A DNA stretch of 8,561 bases from Pseudanabaena sp. CAN_BIN31 (GCA_026785865.1 JAJAZG010000283.1:1-8561); one strand, 5' to 3'. Counted from the stretch's first letter, positions 1-7,763 are shown. The notes: generated by a model not told the origin, from the sequence alone. Translations and numbers: made by a program.

Positions 1-90
1 GCATGGTTAGCTGAAGCTTTTGGTCAATCTATGCTGTCGAAAAGAAAAACCTTATTTTCGGACTTACTTGACGACACAGAAGTTGTATGA
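1..90 (+). CDS. C-terminal fragment of an unidentified protein
   Basis: Frame 1 is open from the window edge through 29 codons to a TGA at 88-90. The other two forward frames stop within the first 12 bases. The translated tail begins AWLAEAFGQ and ends LFSDLLDDTEVV, an ordinary soluble acidic C-terminus with no membrane segment. The 5' part of the gene lies outside the window, so neither family nor function can be assigned. It is convergent with hpsA, with 35 bases between the two stop codons, so the two genes must share or compete for the short 3' region. A chance open frame of this length is possible. The protein-like composition and the lack of any competing frame make a real gene end somewhat more likely. 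Confidence 0.5.
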   Translation, partial: AWLAEAFGQSMLSKRKTLFSDLLDDTEVV

Positions 91-97
91 GCCAAAA

Positions 98-133
98 CAG
101 CCTAAAAAGGCACAAAGTCAACAGCCTAGGCTG
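98..133 (-). terminator. Terminator-like inverted repeat overlapping the hpsA stop codon
   Basis: Read on the minus strand, CAGCCTA (127-133 side) can pair with TAGGCTG (98-104) to give a 7-bp stem. An inner GGC/GCC pairing and a four-base T bulge extend it. TTTT follows immediately (94-97). Two smaller alternatives exist within it: the perfect palindrome CAGCCTAGGCTG (122-133) and a GCCT-TTTT-AGGC hairpin (100-111). The hpsA TAG (126-128) lies inside the structure. The T run is short, so intrinsic termination is plausible but not strong. No T run follows on the plus strand, so it is unlikely to serve the convergent gene. Confidence 0.35.
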
Positions 134-3100
134 GTACTGTATCTGACTTGTCTGAAAAAATTATTTTTCTACCAACCGTTATGAGCGGATCTTTGCCATC
201 TCCAGGAGTAAGTACAAAATTCCCGCTACTAGTTTTAGCCTCTAGCCTTTTCTGTACACGTGCTGAAACCCAGAAAATGTTGTTGGGATCGACTCCATCT
301 AATCTAATTTGTAATCCCTTGAAGTTAATACTTTCATCAGGATCGCCTCTCATGATAAATACTGGGCTAGGTCCACGGCGCACGCTGGTTGACGTACATG
401 TAGGACTATCAAGACCCGTTATAGGATCTGCACAATTTGCTCTAAACGTAATCGTGCCAGTCAAGTTACGCGTACCACTGTCTAATGTCCCTATTTTGTC
501 AGTGGCATTATTAAAGCTAAATACATTCACCTTGTTGTTGGCGTAGGTATTAGTTGCTCTTAACGCCATATCAATATTGCTGGTGTTAGGGCTAACAGCA
601 TTACCAAGATCTCTCGTTGTCGTCCCATCGTTCTTCTTCGTAACGTCTGGTCTTAAGCCTTTAAAACTAGCGTCACTAGGCAAAAGACTGAGACTCAGTA
701 AACCAGAACCGCCCGTGACGGTTGTTGTCGTAACTGCGGTAGAACCATTACCCGTAGTCGTGGTAGTAGTAACCAGCCTGCCGACAAATTTTCTGATTGC
801 TTCACCAGATGAGTCTGCTGCTTGAGCGCACTTATCACCACTGATATCCGTTTTGCTTAATGCAGGACGCTCGATCGCTTGATATTTACGAGTATTGCCA
901 GTAGCACCACAGACCACAAAGCTACTTGCAGGCTGAGTTCCACTGGTTATATTACGAGCGCTAGTATTATCTGATGGGAAGTGAGGATTGTAGGGAAGAT
1001 TGAGATTGAGTAAAGTGGTGCTGGTGTCAGTTGGCGTATTCTTACCAAAGAGATAAGACTTAGAAATACAGCGATCGTCCACAGTGCCATCAGTTAATCT
1101 GATACAAGGCGTATTCGGCAAAATCAAACTGCCTGTAGTGCTTAGGTTAGCTCTTAGCTGACCAGAGCTACCACTACCAATGAAAGGGAAACTTAGTTGG
1201 TTGAGGAAAAGATTTCTATCTCTGTTATATAGAATATTTTCGCCTTCACCTGTGTAGTTACCATCAGATCCAGACGTGCGATACCACAATGTCCTAGACA
1301 CGCTTGCAGGACGGTTTCTTGTCATCTGTTCGGCGTTACTATTATCAATCACACGAGCAAAGTTACCAGGCAACATGGGGATTTCACCGATAGGACCTGG
1401 ACGAGGTGGAATATTTGGGAAGATATCGGTTCTCTCACCTGCATCTAGAATTTTGTTTTCATTAATATCATCGCCCCAAACATAGCGACCACCTTCCTGT
1501 AGACCTAAGCCGACATCCGATGGTGGCTTAAATGGACGAAATTCGATATTAGTATTAGCGCCTGTAGAAGATGTGTGTGGGAATGGATAGGCTGCGGCAG
1601 GCGGCGCAATCATCAAGAATGGCATTGCCGACGACTTGGGCAAGCTAGCAAATACAGGTAGAGAAATCGAGACCCTACCACCACCACCGCCAGTACCGCC
1701 ACCGCCGCCACTAGGTGAACATTGAACTGGAGGCTGTTCAATATCATCATTATTGGTTAAATTACTATTGGGTGGTAAAGCAGTACCAATTGGAATACAG
1801 GCTAACTGATTAGGCGAATTGATTAATATCTGTCCAAGACGAATTGACTGATTAGTAGTATTAGTTGCATAGTTGCCCGCAGCACCTTCAGCATAAAAAA
1901 CGCCCGATCCTATGAGGTTGTCTAAACTGAGTCTAAATTGTTCGTTATCTTTTTCTGGAGCGCTATCTCGAACAATCAATACTGAAACTACTTTTGTGTC
2001 TGGATCTCTATCGTTAGCAGTTGTAGGAACGTTAACTGCGGTGCGTCCAGTCCATGAAATGACCGTGCAGAATTGCTCATTGTCTGTTCCATTTGTATTA
2101 GGACATGGAGAATCTTCAGGATCGCCAGTAGCGATCGCTGTGGCAGGAGAACTAGGATTTACTGGATAAAGTCCACCAATAGGTACATTAACAGTCGTAC
2201 CATTTTTTCTCTTCAAGTCAACAGTCACCCCAGTACCGTTATAAAGACCGCGAAGAAAGTCAGTTTTGGTATTAGTTGTGGTACCAGTAGAATCATCGGT
2301 AATTAATGGGAAGGCATCACCAACATTGCCAGCATATGAACCAGTGCTAGTGATAGGGAATAATGTAACCTTGACTCGGATAGTCTGTGCATCAGCTAAC
2401 AAAGATCGGTTGTTGAGTCTGACCGCAAAGTTGACTCGTCTGTAGACGGCATTGTTGTCACTGCGGAAACCATTTCCTGCTGGTGGATTATCTGCCAAAA
2501 CAGTCGAATCAACGTCAAAATTATTGGTGACAATACCAGTATTAGAAGTAGGTGTACCAATGCTGTTACCTTGTGCATCTGTTGTCCAAACAACTTGGGG
2601 TAAGTTCGTAGAACCCAACTGAGTTTCGAGCGCACCGCCAGTATTTTGATTTCTTCTGCGTCCTTCAGTCGCATCTCGATTGTTTTGCTCGAACTTATTT
2701 GGAATTGAGTTTGAACTTTTTGTGTCGGCAGCACTATTTGAAAGACCTACATTACCTAGCTCAACCGTCATGCGCGTCTCAGGACATGGCACATTGCCAT
2801 AGCTATAGTTGTTAGTAGCTCTTCCATCAAAAGGAGTACTAAGACCCCCCATAACCTGTGGGTACGTGTATCCTGCGGCAACGTTACCATTTGTCACCCC
2901 AATCGGCATTGGCCAAAATACAGGAGGGCTGCCAGTGCAGCTTCCTGCAAAGATAAGCTGTTCATTGCCATCTTTATAAATGTCATCAAATCTCAAGAAT
3001 GACAGACGACGTGCAAAACGAGAGTCATCATTAGAGATATATCGAGGTGCGCCAGTCGGAGTAGTTACTGCGCTAGGAACTGTAGAACTAAAGTCTGGTA

Positions 3101-6100
3101 GTGTAGTCGTACCTGCGCTATCCTTAACCCAATCAGAGAAAGTACATTCACTAGCAGGAACCTTGCGACAAATCTCCATGCCGTATTCACCAAAGCTGAC
3201 GCGGCGCTGAATTGGCGTAACACCATTGGCATTGTAACTAGCAAGGTTGCCATTGTTTGGAGCGGTGGTATTATCGGGGTCTCCAGGCCATACATCTGAG
3301 CTAGTGACTGTTTTAGCATCAGAGTTGACAGGATTTAGCCAAGTGGAACTGGTGACATAGTTGTTGTTAAACAAACCAACTCGGCGCATATCCAAAACGT
3401 AACTACTATCTTTGCGAGGATCTCGATTAATGCCAGTAGTGTCAGATGTCGGTAAAGTTTGGTTTAGCTGAGATTGCCAATTGATACTAGTCGAAGTATT
3501 CGCATTATTACGCAAGTCATAGTCACCATCAGTGCGATAGCCATCACGGTAATTAGCAGATAAAACCGTAACAGCATCAGCCAACACCGTCGCAGGTCGC
3601 CACTCATCACCTAGCGCACAACCAGTATTCTGTCTAGGGCGACAGGCAAAGTTAGGATCAAGTTTGTCTAAGTCTCCATTAGCGGCATGGCGTTTATAGA
3701 AATTAGACCAATCATCTAGGAGTGTTTGAGTAAACTCTTCGCGGGTGTGCTTGTTAAAGCTAGGAACTATAGTTGTGGAAGTTGGATTGCTCGGATCGAA
3801 TTGAGCCTTGACATACACTGGCAAATTGGAGACAAGCGTTAATCCCTTTTCCCCCTTATTTGTCTCAGTCCAAGGGAAGCTGGCATAAGTAGTATTAGAT
3901 ACAGCCGCCGTTGTACCTGAGCCATCTGTATTGATGAGATTAGCCGTAGTTAGAGAGCTACGCCAGAGTCGATAGCCATTGACTAAGCGGATGCTGCTGG
4001 GTTTACGAGTTGGATCGAGTAGAAAGTCGGTAGAACTAAGATTTTTGCGTTTTGTGTCATCAGTTAGCTTCGGATCGCCATTTGCATCTATGTCGTAATA
4101 GCTGAGATCTGCGAGTGCATCCTCGCGAGTCGCATAGACAATTCCACTGTAGGATAGTAAATAGTCTGTATCAACGCCTGTTTTGTTTAAACCACCTACT
4201 ATTTTTGAGCCTCTCAAACGATCCATGTCAATGTCAGTGGCGCGAATTTCCACAGGTTGGCGCTGTTCCATCTCTAGATCGTATAAGTCACCGCGATTTT
4301 TGGCGACATTAGCCAACCCATTGCCAGTAGTAGTAAAAGTACCACTAGCGTCGCGAGGATTATTGCCATTAGCAGCTTCGATCAAAGATTCGTTGCGATT
4401 AAGCGATTTAACTTCTCGCCCATCAAGGAAAGCGCTCTCACGGAAAGCTCCATGAGGTATCTCTGCTGAGGTTAGCGCCGTTGTCCCTGCCACTGAGGAT
4501 ATAGCGATCGTTGCAGAAGTAGAACTAGCATTGGCAAGAACAGCTGTACCGTTGAGAATCTGTAAGGCACAGAGATTAGAGTCGAGTGTAGATTGTTGAG
4601 ATAAAGTTAGCTTTGGTGCGGTAGTGGGAAGGAGTTTGGTGATGACATCTCGTAATGGCTCATTAGCAAATCTACCGTTAGGAAAAATTAAATTGGCTTG
4701 ATAGGCTAGTTTATCTCGATAGCTGGTAGCAGTATTAGTCGAGTCAGAGGGCTGTCTGGCAGCTTCGCTAAAGACTCCATTTGTAGTAGCACTAAAGACT
4801 CCATTTGTAAGCGTAATACCACTAAAGTCGATATTGTTTGCAGTAAACCCAACTTTGTAAACAAGCCCGTTGTTAGAGCGTCCTCCAGCAGCACCATTCC
4901 ATGGCGCAGTTGATGCATTTTTGGCAGTAGTTGGGGTTGAGGGGTCATAGTAACTACTGACGCAGGCAATAGGTGCTTGATAATCATTTGGTGTGCCGAT
5001 CGCATTATAAGCATCATATTTATAGTGGTAGATCGCTGTTGCTCGCATTTGTAGATCGCCTTTGCGTTGATCCGTGATGGCATTTACCGATGTCATTGGC
5101 ATCGAGTCTGGCCAAACTACATAGTTGCGGGGTGACCGCTCCCTATCTGTATTAGTATCTGCGGCTGTACGCGGTGAAGCAAACTTTGTTTCGTCAACAG
5201 AAGTGATCGGATTGTTAATGGGTTGACCATTCCAGATTGGCATACTGGACTCATCCACAGTTGAAGTTGCAGGATCGTCTGCCACTCCAGTTCGGAATCG
5301 TGGCAAAAAGGTGTCTTCAGGACGACGGCTGTAAATACCTGCATTGGTGACAACGCGCAATCCACCAGTTCTCGGCGATACTTCAGCAGTTACAGAAGTC
5401 GGCGCGGTTGGGTCAGCAATTGAAGGATCGAGAGCCGCAGAGATTTCCCAGAAGCCACCGCGATCAGTCACGCCAAGGCTGCTAAGCGTAAGAGAGCGCG
5501 TGTTGCGATAGCGTTCGGTCGTTGCGTTATCCCAAGTTGCCGCGCTAGTAGTTCCAGAGGTTGTAGCGTTATTTATTGCATTATTTACTGTATTTCCCAC
5601 AAACTCCAATTGACCTGTGATATCACTTTTCTTGAGCCATTGTGCAGGTAATCCATTACCAACTAATACGCGATCGCCCAATAGCGCTTCGTTACTTTTC
5701 GCAACAATACTAGGGTCGCTTGCGCTAAGACTAAGTTTGCTTCCTGTCGTCTTTAGTGTAAATCCCTTAGTTGTTGAATCTGATATCGCCCCTTTACCAT
5801 CAAAACCAGCTCCCGACGAGAAGCTGAAACTGCCAACACCTTGCCCAAACTCAGTATTGGTGAAGAGCGGCAACATCCAATCAATTGGCGGTACTAGTTC
5901 ACTAGGTTGTCCAGCTACAGGAACTACAGGAATTCGAGTTAGCAAAGGTGACGTTGTTGAAGTTGTTGGAATGAAAGTCTCAATGTCAGTATTAGAAACT
6001 TGACCAAAAGAAACTTTGCGAGTGCGTTCACTAAAATAGCTTGTAAAAGCAGCACGTCTAGCAGTATTTACTTCTGCTTGTGAAGATAGCGCTTCATCCT

Positions 6101-7694
6101 GAATCCGTTTGACTAGATCTTCTTGAACAGAAGTTGGATCTTTGGTACTGGTAGTGGCGTAGATAAGATCGCTAGACTTAAAACTTGAAGAGATCGTGGA
6201 AGGTATTGAAACCCCACCGTTAATCGTTATCGCATCAGTCACTAGTGCAGAAATACGATTATTATATGCAAATTCATTGAGTGCGATTCTAGAACTTGAG
6301 TCCGTAACACTCTGATTTGTTTCGTCAATTGTCACCTGTCCACCAGTCACATTGTTTGGCGGCACACCAGCACCAGCCTTAAAGAACAGATCGACCTTGA
6401 CTGGGGCAGTATTAGACAATGTTGCAGTATCGCTAGAAACTGCATCACCTTCTACCAACTGACCTGCAACCACGATTTCACTATTTTTTTTCTCATAATA
6501 GCAAGAACCAAATAGCTTAGAATCTTCAGTGATTCCATTAGAAGGAGAACCTCCAGAACTGCTAACTTGGTAGAATGAAATTGGGAAATCGAAGTTTTTG
6601 AGAGTACCCACCATCAGACTGCCTGCGGTGTAAATTCTTCCATTAATACGGAATGTTGCTACATTAACCAAATCCAAGTCGCCTTCAAAGAAAACTGCAT
6701 TATTGTTTTGAGGTAATCTAGCGCGATCTTGCTGTAACTCAACAGCACTGATCGAAGTTGCTCCGCTATAAACTTCGTAGGATGCAGCTTTTTGAGCAGT
6801 CGTTAGTTCTGATGGGAAACTAGCAGCATCAGTAATAGGAACGGTAACTGCATAAACAAAAAATGACTTTTTGAGTCGATTGTCGCTAGAGAGTGTCCAG
6901 CCACCATCACTAGCAACATTACTTGAACTACTAGCTTGAGTACAAGTCCCTGTCAGGGTAGTCTCATCCATTGGTAAGGTTCTTGACTCAATCGGCACAG
7001 TGGGGCGGGCAGTAACTGATGGAGGACGCGCACGAAAAAGAATGCTATATATGCCATAAGAGTCAAATTTCCCATTGTTGTTAGTATCAATTGGGAACTT
7101 CCATGCAGTTGATACGTATTCTTTTTCTTCAATCTTGTTGCTGCTAGATGCATTGATTTTTTGGTCAGGGATTATGGCAGCACTAGAGATCTCAGCAGCC
7201 GAAGCAGTCGAGGCAGGCGCAGGCTTACGAAAATCATAAACTAGCTGCAAGCGAGTTTCGTCGGGCAAGGTGTACTTACCACTGTCGCTAGTGATGACAC
7301 TATCTAATGTTGCTTCAGGTGGCGTAGTACGCGGTAATTTGCCATCATTTAAGAGTGCGTCAATCTTTGCCCTAGCGCGATCAATGACAGGAGTAGCCGC
7401 ACTTTTGAAAACTTGTTCTGTCCGAGCATTAGAAGCAGTTTGCGCCCGCTCAGACGATCGCGAAACAGTTGTTACTACTAATAAAGTGACAATCAAAGTC
7501 ACCAAAGTCACAGTTGGTAAGACAAAGCCAGCCGTACTACCTTTGCGTTGTCCTTTCGTTGCACCAAATAGTTTTCGCACAAAACGCCGACTAATACGAA
7601 TTGGGCTACCGATTTTATTTAGCCATTTTCTTAACTTGGCAATAAACTCGGCGAAAAAACGATTAATTTTGCGGCTTTGCTTGGAATTAGACAT
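126..7694 (-). CDS. hpsA: Hormogonium polysaccharide biosynthesis protein HpsA, giant pilin-like surface protein
   Basis: HpsA proteins of filamentous cyanobacteria are needed for secreting the polysaccharide used in gliding (family knowledge from Nostoc). I recognise the family from several blocks recalled as typical: GFVLPT plus a hydrophobic helix and an IDRARAK helix (56-110); FFEGDLDL...RINGRIYTAGSL (335-360); IACVSSYYDP around C911; FPNGRFANEPLRD near 1003-1015; EWRPATVLADAVTVL near 1362-1376; EYGMEICRKVP near 1496-1506; and RFARRLSFLRFDDI near 1558. The first 55 residues are a basic leader. A prepilin-peptidase-type site follows at G56/F57, then one membrane helix to about residue 78. 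The rest is predicted extracytoplasmic and Ser/Thr/Asn/Gly-rich, with about 20 Cys, all after the helix. At 2522 residues it is, as I recall, longer than typical homologues. A Calx-beta-like segment and linkers account for part of the extra length. The ATG is fixed by an in-frame TAA two codons upstream (7701-7703). No frame disruption is seen. The exact biochemical role of HpsA is unknown. Confidence 0.9.
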   Translation of the reverse strand: MSNSKQSRKINRFFAEFIAKLRKWLNKIGSPIRISRRFVRKLFGATKGQRKGSTAGFVLPTVTLVTLIVTLLVVTTVSRSSERAQTASNARTEQVFKSAATPVIDRARAKIDALLNDGKLPRTTPPEATLDSVITSDSGKYTLPDETRLQLVYDFRKPAPASTASAAEISSAAIIPDQKINASSSNKIEEKEYVSTAWKFPIDTNNNGKFDSYGIYSILFRARPPSVTARPTVPIESRTLPMDETTLTGTCTQASSSSNVASDGGWTLSSDNRLKKSFFVYAVTVPITDAASFPSELTTAQKAASYEVYSGATSISAVELQQDRARLPQNNNAVFFEGDLDLVNVATFRINGRIYTAGSLMVGTLKNFDFPISFYQVSSSGGSPSNGITEDSKLFGSCYYEKKNSEIVVAGQLVEGDAVSSDTATLSNTAPVKVDLFFKAGAGVPPNNVTGGQVTIDETNQSVTDSSSRIALNEFAYNNRISALVTDAITINGGVSIPSTISSSFKSSDLIYATTSTKDPTSVQEDLVKRIQDEALSSQAEVNTARRAAFTSYFSERTRKVSFGQVSNTDIETFIPTTSTTSPLLTRIPVVPVAGQPSELVPPIDWMLPLFTNTEFGQGVGSFSFSSGAGFDGKGAISDSTTKGFTLKTTGSKLSLSASDPSIVAKSNEALLGDRVLVGNGLPAQWLKKSDITGQLEFVGNTVNNAINNATTSGTTSAATWDNATTERYRNTRSLTLSSLGVTDRGGFWEISAALDPSIADPTAPTSVTAEVSPRTGGLRVVTNAGIYSRRPEDTFLPRFRTGVADDPATSTVDESSMPIWNGQPINNPITSVDETKFASPRTAADTNTDRERSPRNYVVWPDSMPMTSVNAITDQRKGDLQMRATAIYHYKYDAYNAIGTPNDYQAPIACVSSYYDPSTPTTAKNASTAPWNGAAGGRSNNGLVYKVGFTANNIDFSGITLTNGVFSATTNGVFSEAARQPSDSTNTATSYRDKLAYQANLIFPNGRFANEPLRDVITKLLPTTAPKLTLSQQSTLDSNLCALQILNGTAVLANASSTSATIAISSVAGTTALTSAEIPHGAFRESAFLDGREVKSLNRNESLIEAANGNNPRDASGTFTTTGNGLANVAKNRGDLYDLEMEQRQPVEIRATDIDMDRLRGSKIVGGLNKTGVDTDYLLSYSGIVYATREDALADLSYYDIDANGDPKLTDDTKRKNLSSTDFLLDPTRKPSSIRLVNGYRLWRSSLTTANLINTDGSGTTAAVSNTTYASFPWTETNKGEKGLTLVSNLPVYVKAQFDPSNPTSTTIVPSFNKHTREEFTQTLLDDWSNFYKRHAANGDLDKLDPNFACRPRQNTGCALGDEWRPATVLADAVTVLSANYRDGYRTDGDYDLRNNANTSTSINWQSQLNQTLPTSDTTGINRDPRKDSSYVLDMRRVGLFNNNYVTSSTWLNPVNSDAKTVTSSDVWPGDPDNTTAPNNGNLASYNANGVTPIQRRVSFGEYGMEICRKVPASECTFSDWVKDSAGTTTLPDFSSTVPSAVTTPTGAPRYISNDDSRFARRLSFLRFDDIYKDGNEQLIFAGSCTGSPPVFWPMPIGVTNGNVAAGYTYPQVMGGLSTPFDGRATNNYSYGNVPCPETRMTVELGNVGLSNSAADTKSSNSIPNKFEQNNRDATEGRRRNQNTGGALETQLGSTNLPQVVWTTDAQGNSIGTPTSNTGIVTNNFDVDSTVLADNPPAGNGFRSDNNAVYRRVNFAVRLNNRSLLADAQTIRVKVTLFPITSTGSYAGNVGDAFPLITDDSTGTTTNTKTDFLRGLYNGTGVTVDLKRKNGTTVNVPIGGLYPVNPSSPATAIATGDPEDSPCPNTNGTDNEQFCTVISWTGRTAVNVPTTANDRDPDTKVVSVLIVRDSAPEKDNEQFRLSLDNLIGSGVFYAEGAAGNYATNTTNQSIRLGQILINSPNQLACIPIGTALPPNSNLTNNDDIEQPPVQCSPSGGGGGTGGGGGRVSISLPVFASLPKSSAMPFLMIAPPAAAYPFPHTSSTGANTNIEFRPFKPPSDVGLGLQEGGRYVWGDDINENKILDAGERTDIFPNIPPRPGPIGEIPMLPGNFARVIDNSNAEQMTRNRPASVSRTLWYRTSGSDGNYTGEGENILYNRDRNLFLNQLSFPFIGSGSSGQLRANLSTTGSLILPNTPCIRLTDGTVDDRCISKSYLFGKNTPTDTSTTLLNLNLPYNPHFPSDNTSARNITSGTQPASSFVVCGATGNTRKYQAIERPALSKTDISGDKCAQAADSSGEAIRKFVGRLVTTTTTTGNGSTAVTTTTVTGGSGLLSLSLLPSDASFKGLRPDVTKKNDGTTTRDLGNAVSPNTSNIDMALRATNTYANNKVNVFSFNNATDKIGTLDSGTRNLTGTITFRANCADPITGLDSPTCTSTSVRRGPSPVFIMRGDPDESINFKGLQIRLDGVDPNNIFWVSARVQKRLEAKTSSGNFVLTPGDGKDPLITVGRKIIFSDKSDTVPA
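714..773 (-). other. Thr-rich linker in HpsA (about 2308-2327)
   Basis: Six consecutive Thr, a short GNGSTAV spacer and four more Thr form a low-complexity tract. It is likely extended and possibly glycosylated, but that is inference. It connects the region containing Cys residues near 2270-2295 to the C-terminal block. Confidence 0.7.
1434..1469 (-). other. EF-hand-like Ca loop 3 in HpsA (D2076-E2087)
   Basis: The residues DINENKILDAGE are the best calcium loop in the protein. They have Asp1, Asn3, Asn5, a hydrophobic residue at 8, Asp9 and the bidentate Glu12. Only the usual Gly at position 6 is replaced, by Lys. The sequence before it (GRYVWGD) is typical of the strand preceding such loops in surface proteins. 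Confidence 0.6.
1677..1709 (-). other. Double glycine hinge in HpsA (G1996-G2006)
   Basis: Five glycines, a threonine and five more glycines (GGGGGTGGGGG) follow a Cys-Ser-Pro-Ser. Such runs are flexible linkers. This one separates the Calx-beta-like part from the last roughly 515 residues, and marks a likely boundary between structural units. Confidence 0.8.
1905..2459 (-). other. Calx-beta-like segment in HpsA (about residues 1746-1930)
   Basis: The segment opens with RRVNFAVRLNN, like a first Calx-beta strand (xVxFTVxLSN). It closes with VSVLIVRDSAPEKDNEQF then RLSLDN, matching the pattern in which a strand is followed by D-x-x-P-E-x-D-E-x-F-x-V-x-L-x-N. Calx-beta domains bind calcium and are common in bacterial surface proteins. 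The middle is longer than usual and poorly matched (a disordered DPEDSPCPNTNG stretch). The call rests on the two ends. Confidence 0.45.
4059..4094 (-). other. EF-hand-like Ca loop 2 in HpsA (D1201-D1212)
   Basis: The residues DIDANGDPKLTD place Asp, Asp and Asn at loop positions 1, 3 and 5, Gly at 6 and Asp at 12. Position 9 is Lys and position 8 is Pro, so the match is imperfect. It lies in a region I recall as conserved in HpsA, just after SGIVYATREDALADLS. Confidence 0.35.
4768..4809. repeat. 24-bp tandem duplication inside hpsA
   Basis: An 18-base block (ctaaagactccatttgta) occurs at 4768-4785 and again identically at 4792-4809, 24 bases apart. In the protein this gives NGVFSATT followed by NGVFSEAA. 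The period is a whole number of codons, so the frame is kept. A shorter partial echo (actaaag) follows near 4821. It appears to be a recent in-frame slippage duplication. Confidence 0.85.
7062..7088 (-). other. EF-hand-like Ca loop 1 in HpsA (D203-D211)
   Basis: The residues DTNNNGKFD follow the DxNxNGxxD pattern of dockerin/EF-hand calcium loops: ligands at positions 1, 3, 5 and 9, Gly at 6 and a hydrophobic residue at 8. Position 12 is Gly214, so the usual acidic ligand is missing and binding may be weak. Confidence 0.45.
7461..7694 (-). other. HpsA residues 1-78: class III (prepilin-like) signal and membrane helix
   Basis: The leader of about 55 residues is rich in Lys and Arg (for example KGQRKGSTAG). 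It is followed by G56-F57 and about 22 uncharged hydrophobic residues. The next segment (79-117) looks like the amphipathic continuation of a pilin alpha-1 helix. Prepilin peptidase normally cleaves after the Gly. The residue at +5 is Thr61, not the Glu found in major pilins, and +4 is Pro. This resembles capping or minor pilins more than a subunit packed in the fibre body. Cleavage itself is inferred, and a simple membrane anchor is the alternative. Confidence 0.7.
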
Positions 7695-7703
7695 ACACTT
7701 TTA

Positions 7704-7710
7704 CCAACCT
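7704..7710 (-). promoter_or_regulatory. Weak ribosome binding site of hpsA
   Basis: The only purine-rich stretch before the ATG is AGGTTGG, ending nine bases upstream. Its match to a consensus Shine-Dalgarno is poor and the AGG lies far back (13 bases). The start is nevertheless secure because of the in-frame TAA at 7701-7703. Confidence 0.35.
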
Positions 7711-7722
7711 GACAGCAATATA

Positions 7723-7750
7723 CTACCCAAGGTAGAAGCAAAAATTGGGT
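7723..7750 (-). promoter_or_regulatory. Two mutually exclusive hairpins in the gap before hpsA
   Basis: On the minus strand, ACCCAA (7745-7750) can pair with TTGGGT (7725-7730), giving 6 bp with a 14-base loop. CTACC and GGTAG (7723-7735) can instead form a 5-bp stem with a 3-base loop. The two share the GGT bases, so only one can form. No T run follows, so neither is a convincing terminator. TATATT (just after) could be a -10 box but has no -35 partner at the right distance. Confidence 0.25.
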
Positions 7751-7763
7751 TTATGGCAGTGCA

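Noticed and set aside
333..350. RGD tripeptide near residue 2449 of HpsA
   Set aside because: It occurs in a MRGDPDES turn. Integrin-type meaning has no basis for a cyanobacterial surface protein.
680..790. Repetitive GT-rich tract that might be a microsatellite or CRISPR-like array
   Set aside because: It is simply codons for the Thr-rich linker with mixed synonymous codons. There are no regular repeats or spacers.
2396..2734. 112-codon minus-strand open frame inside hpsA in another frame
   Set aside because: It lies wholly within hpsA, where the real frame has Calx-beta-like and HpsA-type sequence. The alternative product is unstructured in composition.
5617..6003. 128-codon plus-strand open frame
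   Set aside because: It is antisense to the HpsA body with no start context or recognisable product, and is a by-product of the Ser/Thr-rich codon composition.
7718..7735. Possible SigJ-type J-box (GGGaAtaCT as I recall it) upstream of hpsA, at GGGTAGTAT
   Set aside because: Only five of nine positions agree with the recalled motif, which is within chance in a 69-base gap.
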